NCBI GenBank assembly: GCA_025457725.1
Contig: JALOTU010000016.1
Span: 1 to 17,707, forward strand
Length of the DNA: 17,707 nucleotides
DNA from: Verrucomicrobiota bacterium
Lineage (GTDB): Bacteria; Verrucomicrobiota; Verrucomicrobiia; Limisphaerales; DSYF01
Direction: 5' to 3'
The position numbers and the translations under genes are program-made. The notes beneath the pieces are model-generated. The model was not told the origin of the DNA. It searched no databases and worked only from the letters and a program-made list of their open reading frames with translations. Position 1 is the stretch's first letter, and each line of letters begins with the position of its first letter. Below are positions 16,148 through 17,707 of the stretch, one piece after another.

Positions 16148-17707
16148 GCCGCCGCCGCCAGGCCCACATCGGCGCTGACTTTTTCGGCAGCCTCCGCGTC
16201 CGCCCATTTCACCATGGCCATGAAGTTGAGCAGCGTGGGGCTTTGGGGGTTGGCCTGATGCATGGTTTTCAGGCTGGTGACGATCTTGTTGTAGGTGGCG
16301 GCGTATTTCTCGTGGAGCAGCCGGCCCACGTAAACCTGCATCACCGCGTGGGCGATGGGATCGGTCTTGCCGCTGGGGAGGTAGGGCAGCTGGCAGAAGA
16401 TGCGGATGAAGGAAACGGGATCGGCCTCGATGAGCATCAACCAGCTTTCCTTGACCTCATCCACGTCGTAGCGGGTGTGCAGGCGCTCGCGAATGGCCGC
16501 GGCAATCGAGGCCGCATCCTCCCGTTTCCGGATCCGGGCGCCGACATCCTCCCAGGCCAGTCGCCGCTCCATTTCCGGCGGCATGGCGGCGGAGGTCTTG
16601 GCGTTCTCCAGATCCTTCAACCCGAGCTCTTTGGCCACGGCCCGGCCGAGTTGCGTCAGCTCATCGCGCTGACGCCGGTCCGAGGACATGATGGAACCGA
16701 TAAGCAGCCGCTGCATGTCCGGTGGGATCAGGCTCACGATTTCGACCAGGGCCTTGACCGTCGGCGCCGGCTGGGGTGCGGAATGGACCAGGTGCCGGAC
16801 GAATTCGGCCAGCGAGTGTTCGAGGTCCACCACCGTCTCCGCCCGGAGATTCAGGACATGTTTGAGCGTCCGGGCCGTCCCGCCGCCTTTGCCGATGTTG
16901 TTCACCACCATGTGCCGGTGCTCCGGCTTGACAATGAAATTGAGCAGTTCCTCCGTCCGGAGGATGGTCTGCTCGACGAGGGCGGCGTCCGGGTCCGGCA
17001 CGGCGAACTGTTCGACGGCCGCGGGGAGGCGCTGGGCGAACACCGCATCCGGCGCCTCCGTGCTCTGGTTCTCGTAGTAGCGCAGCAGTTCCAGGAGGAA
17101 CGAAAGCCGGGCGAAGGTCTGGCGCTGTTGCCGGGCCGGGTCCGTGTCGCCCTTGCTGCGCTGCACCTTCTGGTAGAGCGCGGTCAGGGCCTCCCGCAAC
17201 TCGGGCTTGAGCGCGGTGTCGGCCTGCACCAGCGTCTCGAAATCATCCTTGAACCCCAGCACAATCTCGTCCGGCTTGGGCCGGGGATTGAATCGCTTGT
17301 CCGTGGTCAGATCATTGAAGAGGGGCAGGGCCGACTCGCCGAATTCGCGGACCACCCGTTCGCGGGGCAACTGGCCCTTGATGAAGCAGCGGTTCGCGCG
17401 AATGACATTGGGGCTGAAAAACGATTCCGGGCTGACGATCAGTTTCTCGAGCGTGGCGGTTTCGAGGGGGGAATCGAGCCGGATCAACTCCTGGACCGCG
17501 GGCTTGATGGCGTCCATCAGCGCGCGTTTCTTTTCCGCGAGACTTTTGAGGAGGGTGGGCTGCGGGAGGGCGGTTTCCGCGTGGCCCTTGAGCAGGGCTG
17601 AACAGGTCTCGTTGACCTGCGCGTTGTGATCCACCAACCGGGAAACCATGAGGCCGACATCGTTGAACGAGAGTTTGCTGACGAGGTCCGCGAGAAAGTT
17701 GACGAGG
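16144..17707 (-). CDS. Unrecognised protein, 5' end beyond window, coupled to tgt
   Basis: The frame is open from the window edge (codons start at 17706) to a TGA at 16146-16144, at least 520 residues; an ATG at 17649 is internal to apparently continuous coding sequence (LVNFLADLVSKLSFNDVGL precedes it). I do not recognise the family. The protein looks almost entirely alpha-helical, with many Leu/Ala-rich amphipathic stretches, little glycine, and no signal peptide or membrane segment in the visible part. Repeating helical hairpins such as LLNFIVKPEHRHMVVNNIG and VKALVEIVSLIPPDMQRLL suggest a HEAT/ARM-like or scaffold architecture, but I see no exact repeat. Its stop overlaps the tgt start by 4 nt (ATGA), so both are made from one transcript. 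A tRNA-related role cannot be inferred from that alone. Confidence 0.8.
   Translation of the reverse strand, partial: LVNFLADLVSKLSFNDVGLMVSRLVDHNAQVNETCSALLKGHAETALPQPTLLKSLAEKKRALMDAIKPAVQELIRLDSPLETATLEKLIVSPESFFSPNVIRANRCFIKGQLPRERVVREFGESALPLFNDLTTDKRFNPRPKPDEIVLGFKDDFETLVQADTALKPELREALTALYQKVQRSKGDTDPARQQRQTFARLSFLLELLRYYENQSTEAPDAVFAQRLPAAVEQFAVPDPDAALVEQTILRTEELLNFIVKPEHRHMVVNNIGKGGGTARTLKHVLNLRAETVVDLEHSLAEFVRHLVHSAPQPAPTVKALVEIVSLIPPDMQRLLIGSIMSSDRRQRDELTQLGRAVAKELGLKDLENAKTSAAMPPEMERRLAWEDVGARIRKREDAASIAAAIRERLHTRYDVDEVKESWLMLIEADPVSFIRIFCQLPYLPSGKTDPIAHAVMQVYVGRLLHEKYAATYNKIVTSLKTMHQANPQSPTLLNFMAMVKWADAEAAEKVSADVGLAAAA

Noticed and set aside
14819..17601. Two long + strand frames (479 and 497 codons) opposite tgt and the unknown protein
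   Set aside because: tgt is certain on the - strand, and both + frames have shadow-like composition. For the second region the - strand frame is better supported by its ATGA coupling to tgt and normal residue use.

Overview
The window reads as ordinary chromosomal DNA from a G+C-rich, Gram-negative bacterium with a diaminopimelate-type cell wall (mpl peptidoglycan recycling). The mix of genes and the composition of the intergenic DNA resemble the Verrucomicrobiota (Pedosphaera/Limisphaera-like). That placement is inference and no marker gene here proves it. Several start codons have no Shine-Dalgarno sequence (mpl, pilT, hoxU, rapA, yjbQ), while hoxE, hoxY and hoxH do.

Left part (1-5484): the 3' end of nadB, an empty 326-bp gap, mpl, a short conserved hypothetical with a Tudor/CarD-like N-terminus, and a PilT-type pilus ATPase, all on the + strand. 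These are followed by a zone of gene decay. It holds a heavily deleted Tat-exported metallophosphoesterase remnant (+) and a tandem pair of thymidylate-kinase-like genes (-). The downstream copy of the pair is broken by an internal deletion of about 58 nt; the upstream copy is intact.

Middle (5667-10704): a complete hoxEFUYH operon for an NAD-linked bidirectional [NiFe] hydrogenase (group 3d). HoxE, HoxF and HoxU form the diaphorase module that passes electrons between NAD(H) and the hydrogenase. HoxY and HoxH form the hydrogenase module. All cofactor ligands checked are present and HoxH keeps its C-terminal maturation peptide. The operon ends in a textbook intrinsic terminator. No hyp genes or hoxW protease lie in the window.

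Right part (10838-17707): a full-length RapA/HepA RNA-polymerase recycling ATPase, a 420-bp gap with a small repeat cluster, a small basic membrane protein followed by a YjbQ-family protein, and then on the - strand tgt (queuosine tRNA modification). tgt is translationally coupled (ATGA overlap) to an upstream protein of unknown family that runs off the window end.

I do not see an obvious new defence or mobile system. The most unusual items are the non-canonical tandem kinase pair, the two neighbouring internally deleted genes, RapA outside its familiar gammaproteobacterial setting, and the unrecognised protein coupled to tgt. All calls are from reading the sequence; no database search was possible.
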